A stretch of 64,000 bases of DNA from Nonomuraea guangzhouensis (GCF_019396345.1 NZ_JAHKRM010000011.1:1-64000); one strand, 5' to 3'; shown: positions 51,666 to 60,793, counted from the stretch's first letter. Notes: a model not told the origin generated them from the letters alone. Numbers and translations: made by a program.

Positions 51666-51816
51666 CCGAAAAATAGTCACAAGGGATCATTAGTTCGTGA
51701 CCCACGGACGCCACTTCCAAACGTGGTCAAGGATTTCGAATCCTGTCACCTCCCGTCATGGTCATGACACTCCGACGATGGATGCTTTCGTATAGACTGC
51801 GTGTTTCACTCGCAAT

Positions 51817-53220
51817 ATGATCACTAAAATCCCGTTCGGGGAGAAGTATGCCGGGTTGAGCATCTTCGAGCCGGGCGAGGGGACCCTGGTGGTCGTGCCC
51901 TCGCTCTCCCTTCCGCAGGATGAGCTCCGCCGCATCACCGGAGCGAGGTGCTACGAGGAACGGCTGCTCTTCCTCCTGCTCACGCTCCGCGAACCCGGCG
52001 TCAAGGTGGTCTACCTCTCCTCCGCGCCCATCGATCCGGACATCATCGCCTACTACTTCGGCTTCCTGCCCGATCCGGATGACGCCGCCAAGCGGCTGCG
52101 CCTGATCAGCCTCGACGACCCGCACTCGCAGCCGCTGACCAGAACCCTGCTCTCGCGGCCCGAGGTCCTCGAACAGGTACGCGAGGCGATCGACGGCGAC
52201 GCGTGGATGGTGCCGTTCGTGCTGAGCGAGCTGGAGGAGGAGCTGGCCGCGTTCCTGAACATTCCCATCTACGGCCCGGCCACCTCGCTCGCCTATTACG
52301 GCTCCAAGAGCGGCTCCCGCGAGGTCGGCCAGGAGGCCGGCGTGCCGATGGCCCGCGGCTTCGGTGACCTGCACTCCCTGGCCGAGATCGAGGACGCCAT
52401 CGAGTCGCTGCCGGGCGAGCGGGTGATGGTCAAGCTGAACGACGGCTACTCGGGCCTCGGCAACGCCATCGTGACCAAGGGTGACATCTCTCGGACGTGC
52501 TTCTCCGCGTACGGCGAGACCTGGAAGAGCTTCACCACGAAGATCCGCGAACGCGGCGCGGTGGTCGAGGAGTTCATCGAGCAGCGCCCGCTCCACCACC
52601 CCAGCGCGCTGGCCCGCATCACGCCCGACGGCCGGCACCACGTCATCGCCACCCACGACCAGGTGCTCGGCGGCGCCAACAACGACGTCTACCAGGGCTG
52701 CACGTTCCCGGCGGCGCCGGAGTACCGCGACGAGGTGGGCGCGTCGGCCGAGCGGATCGCCCGCATCATGGCGGAGCGGGGCGTGGTGGGGCTGTTCGGC
52801 ATGGACTTCTTCGCGCTGGAGACCGATGCCGGCTACGCGGCGCTGCTGTGCGAGGTCAACCTGCGGATCGGCGGCACCACACATCCCTTCGGCGCCACGG
52901 TGCTGACCACCGGCGCCTCCTATGACCCGGCCACCGGCCTGCTCATGGCCGGCGACCAGCCCAAGTACTACACCGCGACCGACAACTGCGCGGCCGGCTG
53001 CCTGCGCGGGCGGTCCCCCGGTCAGGTCGTCCGGATGGCCGAGGAGCTCGGTCTCGGCTTCGATCGCGCCCGGCGTACCGGAAACGTCTTCCACCTGCTC
53101 GGAGCGATCCCCGAGCACGGCAAGCTCGGCTTCACCACGATCGGCGACTCCCGCGAGGAGGCCGACGAGTTGCACCGGCTCACCTGTCGCGCGCTCCGCG
53201 GAGCCCCTTCCAGCCGATGA
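51817..53220 (+). CDS. PGM1-related ATP-grasp peptide ligase
   Basis: The 467-aa ATP-grasp enzyme carries a short N-terminal pre-ATP-grasp domain (about 1-140). It has the nucleotide-binding VMVKLNDGYSGLGNAIV (Lys and Gly-rich loop, about 205-221), VVEEFIEQRP, and the metal-site segment LFGMDFFALE with LLCEVNLRIGGTTHPF. The closest family I recall is PGM1, which joins an amino-acid-like unit to peptides in pheganomycin biosynthesis. No other biosynthetic genes surround it, so it is an orphan ligase here. The ATG at 51817 has no ribosome site; TATAGACT lies about 20 nt before it, so a very short leader is possible. It overlaps the convergent SCO4848-like gene by 41 bp. Confidence 0.82.
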   Translation: MITKIPFGEKYAGLSIFEPGEGTLVVVPSLSLPQDELRRITGARCYEERLLFLLLTLREPGVKVVYLSSAPIDPDIIAYYFGFLPDPDDAAKRLRLISLDDPHSQPLTRTLLSRPEVLEQVREAIDGDAWMVPFVLSELEEELAAFLNIPIYGPATSLAYYGSKSGSREVGQEAGVPMARGFGDLHSLAEIEDAIESLPGERVMVKLNDGYSGLGNAIVTKGDISRTCFSAYGETWKSFTTKIRERGAVVEEFIEQRPLHHPSALARITPDGRHHVIATHDQVLGGANNDVYQGCTFPAAPEYRDEVGASAERIARIMAERGVVGLFGMDFFALETDAGYAALLCEVNLRIGGTTHPFGATVLTTGASYDPATGLLMAGDQPKYYTATDNCAAGCLRGRSPGQVVRMAEELGLGFDRARRTGNVFHLLGAIPEHGKLGFTTIGDSREEADELHRLTCRALRGAPSSR

Positions 53221-53383
53221 CGCCCAGCACGATCGCGAGTATGAGGTTCACTCCGATCAGGATGCCGTGCACCACGTAGAAGCTCGTGGGATGGCCGTCT
53301 TGCAGGTTAAACCCGAGGTTGACCCACTCGAAGACCATGAACACGCCGAGCAAGATGAGGAATCCGGCGATCTTTCGCGACAT
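53180..53383 (-). CDS. SCO4848-family small membrane protein
   Basis: The ATG at 53383 gives 67 aa; the longer frame to 53446 lacks a ribosome site. Two membrane helices (about 5-25 and 38-58) flank a short loop (NLQDGHPTSFYVVHG), and VIGWKGLRG ends the protein. This matches the actinobacterial SCO4848 family, which sits beside a D-alanyl-D-alanine carboxypeptidase gene in other genomes as well. Function is unknown; the conserved pairing hints at cell-wall work. Its 3' end overlaps the ATP-grasp gene by 41 bp. Confidence 0.85.
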   Translation of the reverse strand: MSRKIAGFLILLGVFMVFEWVNLGFNLQDGHPTSFYVVHGILIGVNLILAIVLGVIGWKGLRGARDR

Positions 53384-53466
53384 GACCACTTCTCTAGTAT
53401 CAGGCGCCGAGCATCGGGGGATGTGTCGGCACATGTGCAATGACACGAAGCTACGCTGAGACCGCC

Positions 53467-54597
53467 ATGCTGATGAAACTGGTGCCTGTCACGGCACTCC
53501 TCGCGGCGGTCGCTCTCACGGGGTCGGCCCATTCCGCGTCGACGACACCCGTCGGCGGGGATCTGCTGGGCAGCCGCGGTCTGGTGAAGCCCGACGGCAT
53601 CAAGGCACCGCCGAAATCCAAGGCCACGTCGTACGTGATCGCCGATCTGGAGACCGGCGACGTGCTCGCGGCCAAGAACCCGCACGGGCGCTACCTGCCG
53701 GCCAGCACGCTCAAGACGCTCACCGCGCTCACGCTCATCCCCAAGCTGGACAAGAACCTCACGGTCAAGCCGAGCAGGAACGCGGTCAACCAGGAGGGCA
53801 CCGCCGTCGGCCTGACGACCAAGCCGCTCTACAAGGTCGACGACCTGTTCAGGGCGCTGATGATGTCGTCGGGCAACGACGCGGCGATGGCCCTGGCCGA
53901 GGCGAACGGCAGCCTGGCCAAGACCATGAACGACATGAACGCCGAGGCCAAGCGCCTCCAGGCGAACGACACGGTGGCCAAGACGCCCAGCGGGCTGGAC
54001 AAGCCAGGGCAGAGCAGTTCGGCGTACGACCTGGCGCTCATCGCGCGGGCCGGTCTGGCGAACCCCGATTTTCGGCGATATATCAGCACAAAGACGGCCA
54101 AGTTTCCGGCGCCCAAGCACTACTACGAGATCAGCAACCACAACAAACTGCTGTGGCGCTACAAGGGCATGATCGGCGTCAAGAACGGCTGGACGTCCAA
54201 GGCCCTGGGCAGCTTCGTCGGCGCCGCGACGCGTGGCGGCCACACGATCATCGTGACCATCATGCGGCACGACGGCTACTTCTGGGACGAGGTGGCGGAC
54301 CTGCTCGACTGGGGCTTCGCCGCCCGCGGCAAGGTCACGCCGGTCGGCCGGCTCGTCGATCCGCTGCCGGCCGTGCTGCCCGCGCAGCAGGCGACCGCGC
54401 CGGTCATCACCGCGACGCCGGTCCCGGCGCCGCTGCTCGACCGGGCCGCGTCGAAGCAGACGGACTCCAGCCGCACGGTCGGCTCGATCGTGATCGGTGG
54501 CGGGCTGCTGTTCGGCCTGATCTGGCTGGGGTACGGCATCCGCCGCAGGCGACGCTTGGCCCTGCGGTCCCGAGAGTCCGAGGACTTGCGGCTCTGA
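53467..54597 (+). CDS. D-alanyl-D-alanine carboxypeptidase (S11 family)
   Basis: The ATG at 53467 gives 376 aa; the frame opens at 53440. A signal peptide (about 1-24) precedes the penicillin-binding domain with all three motifs: S-T-L-K (PASTLKTLTAL), S-G-N (MMSSGNDAA) and K-N-G (GVKNGWTSKA) in place of KTG. It trims the last D-Ala from peptidoglycan side chains. After a Pro/Ala linker a membrane helix (about 335-358) anchors it, with a basic cytoplasmic tail. The neighbouring minus-strand small membrane gene is a usual companion. Confidence 0.92.
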   Translation: MLMKLVPVTALLAAVALTGSAHSASTTPVGGDLLGSRGLVKPDGIKAPPKSKATSYVIADLETGDVLAAKNPHGRYLPASTLKTLTALTLIPKLDKNLTVKPSRNAVNQEGTAVGLTTKPLYKVDDLFRALMMSSGNDAAMALAEANGSLAKTMNDMNAEAKRLQANDTVAKTPSGLDKPGQSSSAYDLALIARAGLANPDFRRYISTKTAKFPAPKHYYEISNHNKLLWRYKGMIGVKNGWTSKALGSFVGAATRGGHTIIVTIMRHDGYFWDEVADLLDWGFAARGKVTPVGRLVDPLPAVLPAQQATAPVITATPVPAPLLDRAASKQTDSSRTVGSIVIGGGLLFGLIWLGYGIRRRRRLALRSRESEDLRL

Positions 54598-54611
54598 GGA
54601 CTTGCGGCTCT
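54580..54611 (+). repeat. 16-bp tandem duplication across the DD-carboxypeptidase stop
   Basis: GAGGACTTGCGGCTCT occurs twice head to tail (54580-54595 and 54596-54611). The TGA stop of the gene straddles the junction, so the duplicated copy lies outside the frame. Confidence 0.9.
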
Positions 54612-54632
54612 GAGGGTTCGAGGCTCTGCCGG

Positions 54633-55604
54633 TCAGGTGAACCCGTTCGAGGGGATGGGTGAGGGTGACGGTGGCGGGTTGAGTCCGGCCGTGGCGGTCC
54701 AGGCCGCGACGTACAGGACGAGCCTGGCGGACAGGTTGATCCAGACCAGCAGCCCCACCATGACGGCGAACGCGCCGTAGATCGGGTTGGCCAGCGTCAG
54801 CGCCAGCAGCAGCGACGCGACCTGCTTGAGCAGCCCGAACCCGATGGCGCCGAGCAGCGCGCCCTGGGCCAGCACCCGGAAGGGCTGGGTGGTCCTGCCC
54901 ACCCAGCCCAGCACGATCAGGAACAGCAGCCAGTCGGCGGCCACGCTGGCCACCAGTCCTACCAGCCAGAGTGTGCCGGTCGTCACCGGCGCGCTGCCCA
55001 GTCCGAGGGTCGTCGCGACATTGGTCGTCGCCTGCGTGGCGGCCCCGCCGACCAGCACCGACACGACCATGGTGACCCCGAGCATGAGCAGGGAGATCAG
55101 GTCGCGCAGCTTGCCGACGAAGAAGTTCAGCGGCGGGGCCGTGGTCATCGACATCTCCGCCAACGCCCCGCGCAGCGCGTCCACCGCGCCCATGCCCGCG
55201 TAGAGGAGGCCGGCCAGGCCGATGATCCCGGCGGTCGCCCTGGCCCCGGCGATGGCCTGCAGGTCGATCTGGTCGGCGAGTCCGGGCAACTGCTCCTTGA
55301 TCGCCTTTTCCAGCGCCCTGATCGCGTTCGTGTCGTTCGACAGGACGTACCCGAACACCGCGTAGGCGAGCGCGACCAGCGGGAAGAACGACAGGAACGC
55401 GAAGTAGGTCACCGCGCCGGCCAGCCGGTCGCCGAATCGCAGCTGGTAGCGCTGCACGGTCCTCATCAGATGGTCGAGCCAGGGGCGGCGGATCCGCCAG
55501 GACTCGACGATGCGGCCGCCCCGCGCCTTGGCCGACTCGACGCGCGCCATCACTTTCGCCAACACGCGCGCCGCCTTCCGAGGTGCCCCGCCGTCACCGG
55601 GCAC
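54633..55604 (-). CDS. YihY/BrkB-family membrane protein
   Basis: The 323-aa protein has a basic, probably cytoplasmic N terminus (about 1-60) and six membrane helices starting at DRLAGAVTYFAFLSFFPL. Its YihY/virulence-factor-BrkB signatures include LAGLLYAGMGAVDALRGALAEM and LLLFLIVLGWVGRTTQPFRVL. Members are widespread and were once wrongly called RNase BN; a lipid or transport role is suspected. The GTG at 55604 is used without a clear ribosome site. Confidence 0.88.
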   Translation of the reverse strand: MPGDGGAPRKAARVLAKVMARVESAKARGGRIVESWRIRRPWLDHLMRTVQRYQLRFGDRLAGAVTYFAFLSFFPLVALAYAVFGYVLSNDTNAIRALEKAIKEQLPGLADQIDLQAIAGARATAGIIGLAGLLYAGMGAVDALRGALAEMSMTTAPPLNFFVGKLRDLISLLMLGVTMVVSVLVGGAATQATTNVATTLGLGSAPVTTGTLWLVGLVASVAADWLLFLIVLGWVGRTTQPFRVLAQGALLGAIGFGLLKQVASLLLALTLANPIYGAFAVMVGLLVWINLSARLVLYVAAWTATAGLNPPPSPSPIPSNGFT

Positions 55605-55706
55605 CTGCCCTGGCTACCGCTCTTGTACCACGGAGTCGCGCGAACCTTGGGCTCGTGAACCGCGAGGTTCGTTCAGGAGCGTGGGGCAGTCAGGAGCGTG
55701 GGGCGG

Positions 55707-56987
55707 TCAGGAGCGCGGGGCGGTCACGGCGCGGGCTGATTCCGCGAGTCGGGCGAGCACCTCCGTGACGTCGTGGCGCAGCAGCCGCCCGTCCCGCTTG
55801 ACCGTCTGCCCGGCGACCAGGACGGTGTCGACGGCGCTGGTGTCGGCGTTCAGCACCACCGCGCCGATCGGATCATGCGCGGCCGCCATGCCCAGCGTGC
55901 CGGTACGCAGCAGCACGAGGTCGGCCTGCTTCCCGACGCGCAGCGAGCCGACGGTGTCGCCGAGCCCCACCACCTCGGCGCCTTCGATGGTGGCCATCCG
56001 CAGCGCGTCACGGGCGCGGAACCCCAACCCCTGCCCGTCGGGACGCCCCCGCTCCAGCGCGAACGCGGTCCGCATCAGGCTGAACATGTCACCGGGCGCG
56101 CACGTCACGGTGTCGATGCTGAACGAGGTGGGCACCCCGGCGGCCCGCGCCCGCCCGCTGATCGGGTAGCCGATGCCCAGGGCCATCTCGTCGATCGGTG
56201 ACACGGACACGCCGCCGCCGCTGTCGGCGATGAGCTTGAGCTGGTCGTCGCTGTAGTGGTTGGCGTGCACGTACGTCGTACGCGGCGCCAGCAGCCCGTT
56301 GGCCGATAGGAACGCCAGCCCCTTGGTGGCGCTCTCCCTGTTGTGGCCGCCGAGGTGCGCGGTCACGGGCAGGTCGAGCTCGCGGGCCAGCCGCCACTCC
56401 TCAAGCGCGTCCTCCTCGCTGACGATCTCCGGCCCGAGAGCGGCGATCGCCATGCTGACCAGGCCGGCCGTACCGAAGTGCTCGTCATGGACCCGGCGCC
56501 CCTCCTTCAGCAGGTTCTCGCGCGGGCCGCCGTGGCAGTACCCGAAGATCGCCCTGATGCCGGACTCGCGCAGCGCCCGCACGGCGGAGTCGGTGTGCTC
56601 GGGCGTGAACTGCACGTGCGACCAGTCGAGCAGCGTGGTGATCCCGGCGTCCAGGCATTCCAGCGCCCCGGCCAGGTTGCCCGCGTAGACGTCCTCGGGC
56701 CGGTAACCGGGGGCCAGCTCTCCCAGGATGCGCTGCAGATATCCGCCGAACGTGATGTCGGGCGCGATCGCCCTGATGCCGGCCTGCCAGGTGTGCCGGT
56801 GACTGTCGACGAACCCGGGCAGCACGATCATCCCGGTCGCGTCGATGACCTCCGCCCCCGGCACCTCGGGCAGATCCGGCCCCACCTCGGCGATGAGACC
56901 GCCCTCGACCCGTACGTCCACCTGCCCGAACACGACCGGCTCCGGCTCCGTGTCGACGACGATCCCGTTCTTGATCAAAGTTGTCAT
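55707..56987 (-). CDS. Amidohydrolase-family deaminase/dechlorinase (TrzA/AtzB-like)
   Basis: The ATG at 56987 gives 426 aa. It is a metal-dependent amidohydrolase: DSHRHTW carries the H-x-H pair after the first strand, TAHLGGHN and YVHANHYS supply further His, and SIDTVTCAPGD the metal Asp. The family includes guanine deaminase, cytosine deaminase and triazine hydrolases. The substrate may be a nucleobase-like compound, given the salvage genes nearby. The start codon is only 4 nt from a perfect palindrome that faces a divergent MarR gene. Confidence 0.88.
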   Translation of the reverse strand: MTTLIKNGIVVDTEPEPVVFGQVDVRVEGGLIAEVGPDLPEVPGAEVIDATGMIVLPGFVDSHRHTWQAGIRAIAPDITFGGYLQRILGELAPGYRPEDVYAGNLAGALECLDAGITTLLDWSHVQFTPEHTDSAVRALRESGIRAIFGYCHGGPRENLLKEGRRVHDEHFGTAGLVSMAIAALGPEIVSEEDALEEWRLARELDLPVTAHLGGHNRESATKGLAFLSANGLLAPRTTYVHANHYSDDQLKLIADSGGGVSVSPIDEMALGIGYPISGRARAAGVPTSFSIDTVTCAPGDMFSLMRTAFALERGRPDGQGLGFRARDALRMATIEGAEVVGLGDTVGSLRVGKQADLVLLRTGTLGMAAAHDPIGAVVLNADTSAVDTVLVAGQTVKRDGRLLRHDVTEVLARLAESARAVTAPRS

Positions 56988-56990
56988 GCC

Positions 56991-57014
56991 GAAAAGCTTA
57001 ATAAGAAGCTTTTC
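56991..57014. promoter_or_regulatory. Perfect 9-6-9 palindrome: operator between amidohydrolase and MarR genes
   Basis: GAAAAGCTT (56991-56999), a 6-nt spacer AATAAG, and AAGCTTTTC (57006-57014) form a perfect inverted repeat in an AT-rich island. It lies 3 nt upstream of the amidohydrolase start codon and 33 bp from the MarR ATG. Centre-to-centre spacing fits one MarR dimer. Binding would block the start of amidohydrolase expression directly. Confidence 0.75.
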
Positions 57015-57047
57015 AGAAAGCAATATACCGCCAAGTATCCTCGATCC

Positions 57048-57554
57048 ATGAAGCACGATGAGGTCGACGCGATGGTCCCCCGCTGGCAGGACTCGGGCCT
57101 GTCACCGTCCCTCATCGCCGGCCTCGAACTGAGCAAGCGCATGTCCCGCCTCAACATGCTCTTCGAGACGGCGATCAAGGCCGAGCTGGCGGACCTGGGC
57201 CTGACCTACGCCGAGTTCGACGTCCTGGCCGCCCTGACCCGCACCGGCCCCCCGCACCGCCTCAAGCCCAGCGAGCTGTCGAAGAGCCTCTACCTCACCT
57301 CGGGCGGCACGAGCAACGTCCTGCAGCGCCTGACCTCGTCCGGATACGTGGAGCGCGCGGCCAACACCGGCGACGCGCGCAGCCGCTGGGTCCAGCTCAC
57401 CCCCGAGGGCCTGCGCCTGGCCAACACCGCCCTGGACGCCTCAGGGAAGGCGCACGAGGAGGTGATGGCGGGCGTCCCGGAGGAAGCGGTACGACAGGCG
57501 GCGGACGCCCTCCGGGAGGTGCTCCTGGCAGTGGGCCGCCGCCGCTTCCGCTAG
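57048..57554 (+). CDS. MarR-family regulator of the divergent amidohydrolase
   Basis: The ATG at 57048 gives 168 aa; longer frames upstream overlap the amidohydrolase. A MarR winged helix-turn-helix spans about 55-125: TYAEFDVLAALTR, LKPSELSKSLYLTSGGTSNVLQRLTSSGYVER, and the wing NTGDARSRWVQLTPEG. Terminal helices form the dimer. It is probably a ligand-released repressor of the amidohydrolase and of itself, through the palindrome at 56991-57014. Confidence 0.92.
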   Translation: MKHDEVDAMVPRWQDSGLSPSLIAGLELSKRMSRLNMLFETAIKAELADLGLTYAEFDVLAALTRTGPPHRLKPSELSKSLYLTSGGTSNVLQRLTSSGYVERAANTGDARSRWVQLTPEGLRLANTALDASGKAHEEVMAGVPEEAVRQAADALREVLLAVGRRRFR

Positions 57555-57621
57555 TGGGACTCCCGATCCCAGGCTCGGCGGTGCTCTGCCGATCCCGCGC
57601 GACCTCCGTAAGCCTGAGGTC

Positions 57622-58359
57622 ATGACGTACCCGACGAAGCAGAAGATCGTCCTCATCACCGGAGCCAACAAGGGAATCGGCTACGCGACCGCCCGACAGC
57701 TCGGCCGGGAGGGCCACGTGGTACTCCTAGGCGCCCGCGACGAGGAGCGAGGGCGTAAGGCCGAGGCGAATCTGATCGGCGAAGGGCTGGACGCCCGGTT
57801 CGTCCGGCTCGACGTCACCGACCTCGCCACGGTCGAGGCCGCGGCGGCGTACATCGAGGCGGAGTTCGGCCGCCTGGACATCCTCATCAACAACGCCGGA
57901 ATCACCCGCGACCGCCCGTACCGGCCGAGCGAGCTGCCGGTGGCGGAGCTGCGCGCGGTCTACGAGACGAACGTGTTCGGGGTCGTCGCGGTGACCAACG
58001 CGATGCTCCCGCTGCTCCGCAGGTCGGCGGCCGGGCACATCGCCAACGTGTCGAGCGGGTTGGGCACGATCGCGTTCCTGACCGACTCGGACTCGCCCTT
58101 CAAGGACTACAGCCGACTCCTCGGCTACAACTCCTCCAAGGCCGCCCTGAACGCGATCACCCTGATCTACGCGGACGAGTTGCGCGACACCCCGATCAAG
58201 GTCAACGCGGTCTCGCCAGGCTTCTGCGCCACCGACCTCAACGACCACCGCGGCGTCCTGACCGCCGACGAGGGCGGCGCCCACATCGCCCACCAGGCCA
58301 CCACCATGCCCACGACCGGCGCCTTCCTCAGCGAGGATGGCGGCGTCGTCCCCTGGTGA
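57622..58359 (+). CDS. SDR-family carbonyl-reductase-like oxidoreductase
   Basis: The 245-aa short-chain dehydrogenase has TGANKGIGYATA (cofactor loop), LDVTD, NNAG, Ser in NVSSGLG and catalytic Y-N-S-S-K. The extra segment between Ser and Tyr (FLTDSDSPFKDYSRLLG) is typical of carbonyl-reductase/SniffER-like members. NADP(H) preference is suggested by Arg after the second strand (GARDEERG). It lies 67 bp after the MarR gene and could be co-transcribed. Confidence 0.92.
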   Translation: MTYPTKQKIVLITGANKGIGYATARQLGREGHVVLLGARDEERGRKAEANLIGEGLDARFVRLDVTDLATVEAAAAYIEAEFGRLDILINNAGITRDRPYRPSELPVAELRAVYETNVFGVVAVTNAMLPLLRRSAAGHIANVSSGLGTIAFLTDSDSPFKDYSRLLGYNSSKAALNAITLIYADELRDTPIKVNAVSPGFCATDLNDHRGVLTADEGGAHIAHQATTMPTTGAFLSEDGGVVPW

Positions 58360-58374
58360 TCCCGGTCTTGGCTG

Positions 58375-59379
58375 TCACAGGCTGGGCAGGAAGCCGACCC
58401 GGTCGCGTACCTCGGCCATGGTCTGGCGGGCCACGGCGCCCGCGCGCTCGGCGCCGATGGCCAGCAGGCGGTCGAGCTCGGCCTCGTCGGCCAGCAGCTT
58501 CTCCGTGCGCTCACGGATAGGCGTGAACGCCTCCACCACGGCCTCCGCCACGTCCTTCTTGAAGGTCCCGTAGCCCTGTCCGGCATAGCGCGCGACCAGG
58601 TCGGGGATCGGTGTGGCCGTGAGGGCGGACTGGATGCGGAGCAGGTTGGAGATGCCGGGCTTGTCGTCCTCGTCGAACAGGACCTCGGACCCCGTGTCCG
58701 TGACCGCGCGCATGACCTTCTTGCGCAGCGGCCCCGGCTGCTCCAGGACGTCGAGGATGCCCGCGGGGCTGGAGGACGACTTGGACATCTTGGCCGTCGG
58801 GTCCTGGAGGTCGGTGATCTTCTCGACCTCCTTGAGGATGTACGGCTCAGGGATGGTGAACGTGTCGCCCAGGCGGTGGTTGAACCGCTGGGCGAGGTCG
58901 CGGGTGAGCTCCAGGTGCTGCTTCTGGTCGGCGCCGACCGGCACGCTGTTGGCCTGATAAAGCAGGATGTCGGCCGCTTGGAGCACCGGATAGGTGAAGA
59001 GACCGACGCTGGCCGCGTTCTCCCCGAGCTTGGCGGACTTGTCCTTGAACTGCGTCATCCTGGCCGCCTCGCCCATGCCCGTCAGGCAGATGAGGATCCA
59101 GGCGAGCTCGGTGTGCTCCCGCACGTGCGACTGCACGAACACCGTCGAGCGCTCGGGGTCGAGCCCGGCGGCGAACAGCTGGGCGGCGGCCACCCGGGTG
59201 CGGCGGCGCAGCGCGGCGGGCTCCGTCGGCACGGTGATCGCGTGGAGGTCGACGACACAGTAGAAGGCGTCATGAGTCTCCTGCATCGTCACCCATTGGC
59301 GGACCGCACCCAGATAGTTGCCCAGGTGGAAGGAGTCTGCGGTGGGCTGGATGCCGGAGAGGACACGAGGTCTGGCCAT
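58375..59379 (-). CDS. trpS: Tryptophanyl-tRNA synthetase
   Basis: The ATG at 59379 gives 334 aa, the normal bacterial size; a TTG three codons upstream is possible. Class I signatures are present: PTADSFHLGNYLGA (HIGH-like) and AKMSKSSSS (KMSKS), with the Trp pocket region around YQANSVPVGADQKQHLELTRD. It charges tRNA-Trp. It converges on the SDR gene and follows the CorC-like gene by 14 bp in the same direction. Confidence 0.97.
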   Translation of the reverse strand: MARPRVLSGIQPTADSFHLGNYLGAVRQWVTMQETHDAFYCVVDLHAITVPTEPAALRRRTRVAAAQLFAAGLDPERSTVFVQSHVREHTELAWILICLTGMGEAARMTQFKDKSAKLGENAASVGLFTYPVLQAADILLYQANSVPVGADQKQHLELTRDLAQRFNHRLGDTFTIPEPYILKEVEKITDLQDPTAKMSKSSSSPAGILDVLEQPGPLRKKVMRAVTDTGSEVLFDEDDKPGISNLLRIQSALTATPIPDLVARYAGQGYGTFKKDVAEAVVEAFTPIRERTEKLLADEAELDRLLAIGAERAGAVARQTMAEVRDRVGFLPSL

Positions 59380-59393
59380 AGCAGCCAATTGTG

Positions 59394-60707
59394 TCAGGAA
59401 TCCAGGTCGGGCGGCGACTCGACGACCGGACGCCGCTTCACCCTCACCCTCGCGATACGGCGGCCGTCGAGTTCGATGACGGTCAGCTCGAAGCCGGGCA
59501 CCTCCACCACCTCCCCACAGGCGGCCACATGGCCGAGCACGGACATCACGAACCCGCCCAGCGTCTCGTACGGCCCGTCGGCCAGCCGGATGCCGGTCTG
59601 GGCGTAGAAGTCGTTGAGGTTCGTCAGGCCGTCGATCTCCATCTCGCCCGCCGGGAGGACCACGGTGTCGCCCTCGACGTCGTACTCGTCCCTGATGTCG
59701 CCGATGAGCTCTTCGACCAGGTCCTCCAGCGTGACGATGCCGGCCGTCCCGCCGTACTCGTCGACGACGATGGCCAGGTGATGGCCCTCGTCGCGCATCT
59801 CCGACAGGGTGGTGAGCAGGCGCTTGGAAGCCGGTACGAACTTGACCGGCCTGATCGGCACCAGCTCGCTGATCGGCTCGATCCGCCCGGTGAGCACCGG
59901 GTCGAGCAGGTCCCTGACGTGCACGAACCCGATGACCTCGTCGTACGACTCGCGATAGACGGGAAAGCGCGAATGCGGCAGCCCCGAGGCCAGCACCGCC
60001 GCCTCCGCCAGTGTGGTGTCGGCCTCCATGAACTCCACCTCGGTGCGGGGCAGCATGACCTCGCGCAGCTGGCGCTTGCCCGCGGCGAACACCTCGGCGA
60101 TCAGCTTGCGCTCGTCGGCGGTCAGGTCGGTGTGCCCGACGACCATGTCGCGGAGCTCCTCGGTGGTGACCTCCTCCCGGTCGGCCTGCGGGTTGCCGCC
60201 GAGCAGCTTGACCACGCCGTCGGTGGACTTCGACAGCGCCCAGATGATCGGGCGCGACAGCGCGGCCAGGCGGTCGAGGAAGGGCGCCACGACCAGCGAG
60301 AGCCCCTCGGCCCGCTGCAGGGCCAGGCGTTTGGGCGCCAGCTCACCGAGCACGAGAGAGACGTACGAGATGGCGAGCGTCACCAGCACCAGCGCGAGTA
60401 CGGGTGCGACGGCGTGGGGCACGTTCCACCGTTCGAGCACGGGCACGAACTGCATGCCGAGCCGGTCGGCGCCGAACGCGGCCGACAGCATGGTGGCGAC
60501 GGTCACCCCGATCTGCACCGCCGACAGGAAACGATTGGGGTCGCGGGCGAGCTTGGCCACCCGCTCGCCGCGGCGACCTCTCTGGGCGAGCTTGCGCACC
60601 TGGCTCTCCCGCAGGGAGACCATCGCCATCTCGGCGGCGGCGAAGAAGCCGCCGACGAGGATGAACAGCAGGACCAGCGCGATATTGGCCGCGAGCGTGT
60701 CAAACAT
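59394..60707 (-). CDS. HlyC/CorC-family CNNM-type transporter
   Basis: The 437-aa protein has an N-terminal DUF21/CNNM membrane domain (four helices, about 1-150), two CBS domains (about 200-340, PRTEVEFMEADTTL and VKFVPASKRL) and a C-terminal CorC/HlyC domain (about 350-425) with LTNLNDFY and LGGFVMSVLGHV. Such proteins bind nucleotides at the CBS pair and are linked to Mg2+ transport or resistance. It lies upstream of trpS and is divergent from galE over 86 bp. Confidence 0.93.
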   Translation of the reverse strand: MFDTLAANIALVLLFILVGGFFAAAEMAMVSLRESQVRKLAQRGRRGERVAKLARDPNRFLSAVQIGVTVATMLSAAFGADRLGMQFVPVLERWNVPHAVAPVLALVLVTLAISYVSLVLGELAPKRLALQRAEGLSLVVAPFLDRLAALSRPIIWALSKSTDGVVKLLGGNPQADREEVTTEELRDMVVGHTDLTADERKLIAEVFAAGKRQLREVMLPRTEVEFMEADTTLAEAAVLASGLPHSRFPVYRESYDEVIGFVHVRDLLDPVLTGRIEPISELVPIRPVKFVPASKRLLTTLSEMRDEGHHLAIVVDEYGGTAGIVTLEDLVEELIGDIRDEYDVEGDTVVLPAGEMEIDGLTNLNDFYAQTGIRLADGPYETLGGFVMSVLGHVAACGEVVEVPGFELTVIELDGRRIARVRVKRRPVVESPPDLDS

Positions 60708-60793
60708 GGTGGTTGGCAGCGTACTCGGCGGATTTCCCGCGTATGCTGAACCCCGAGCCCGACAAAATCAAACATATAGCTACAGGAGTAAAC

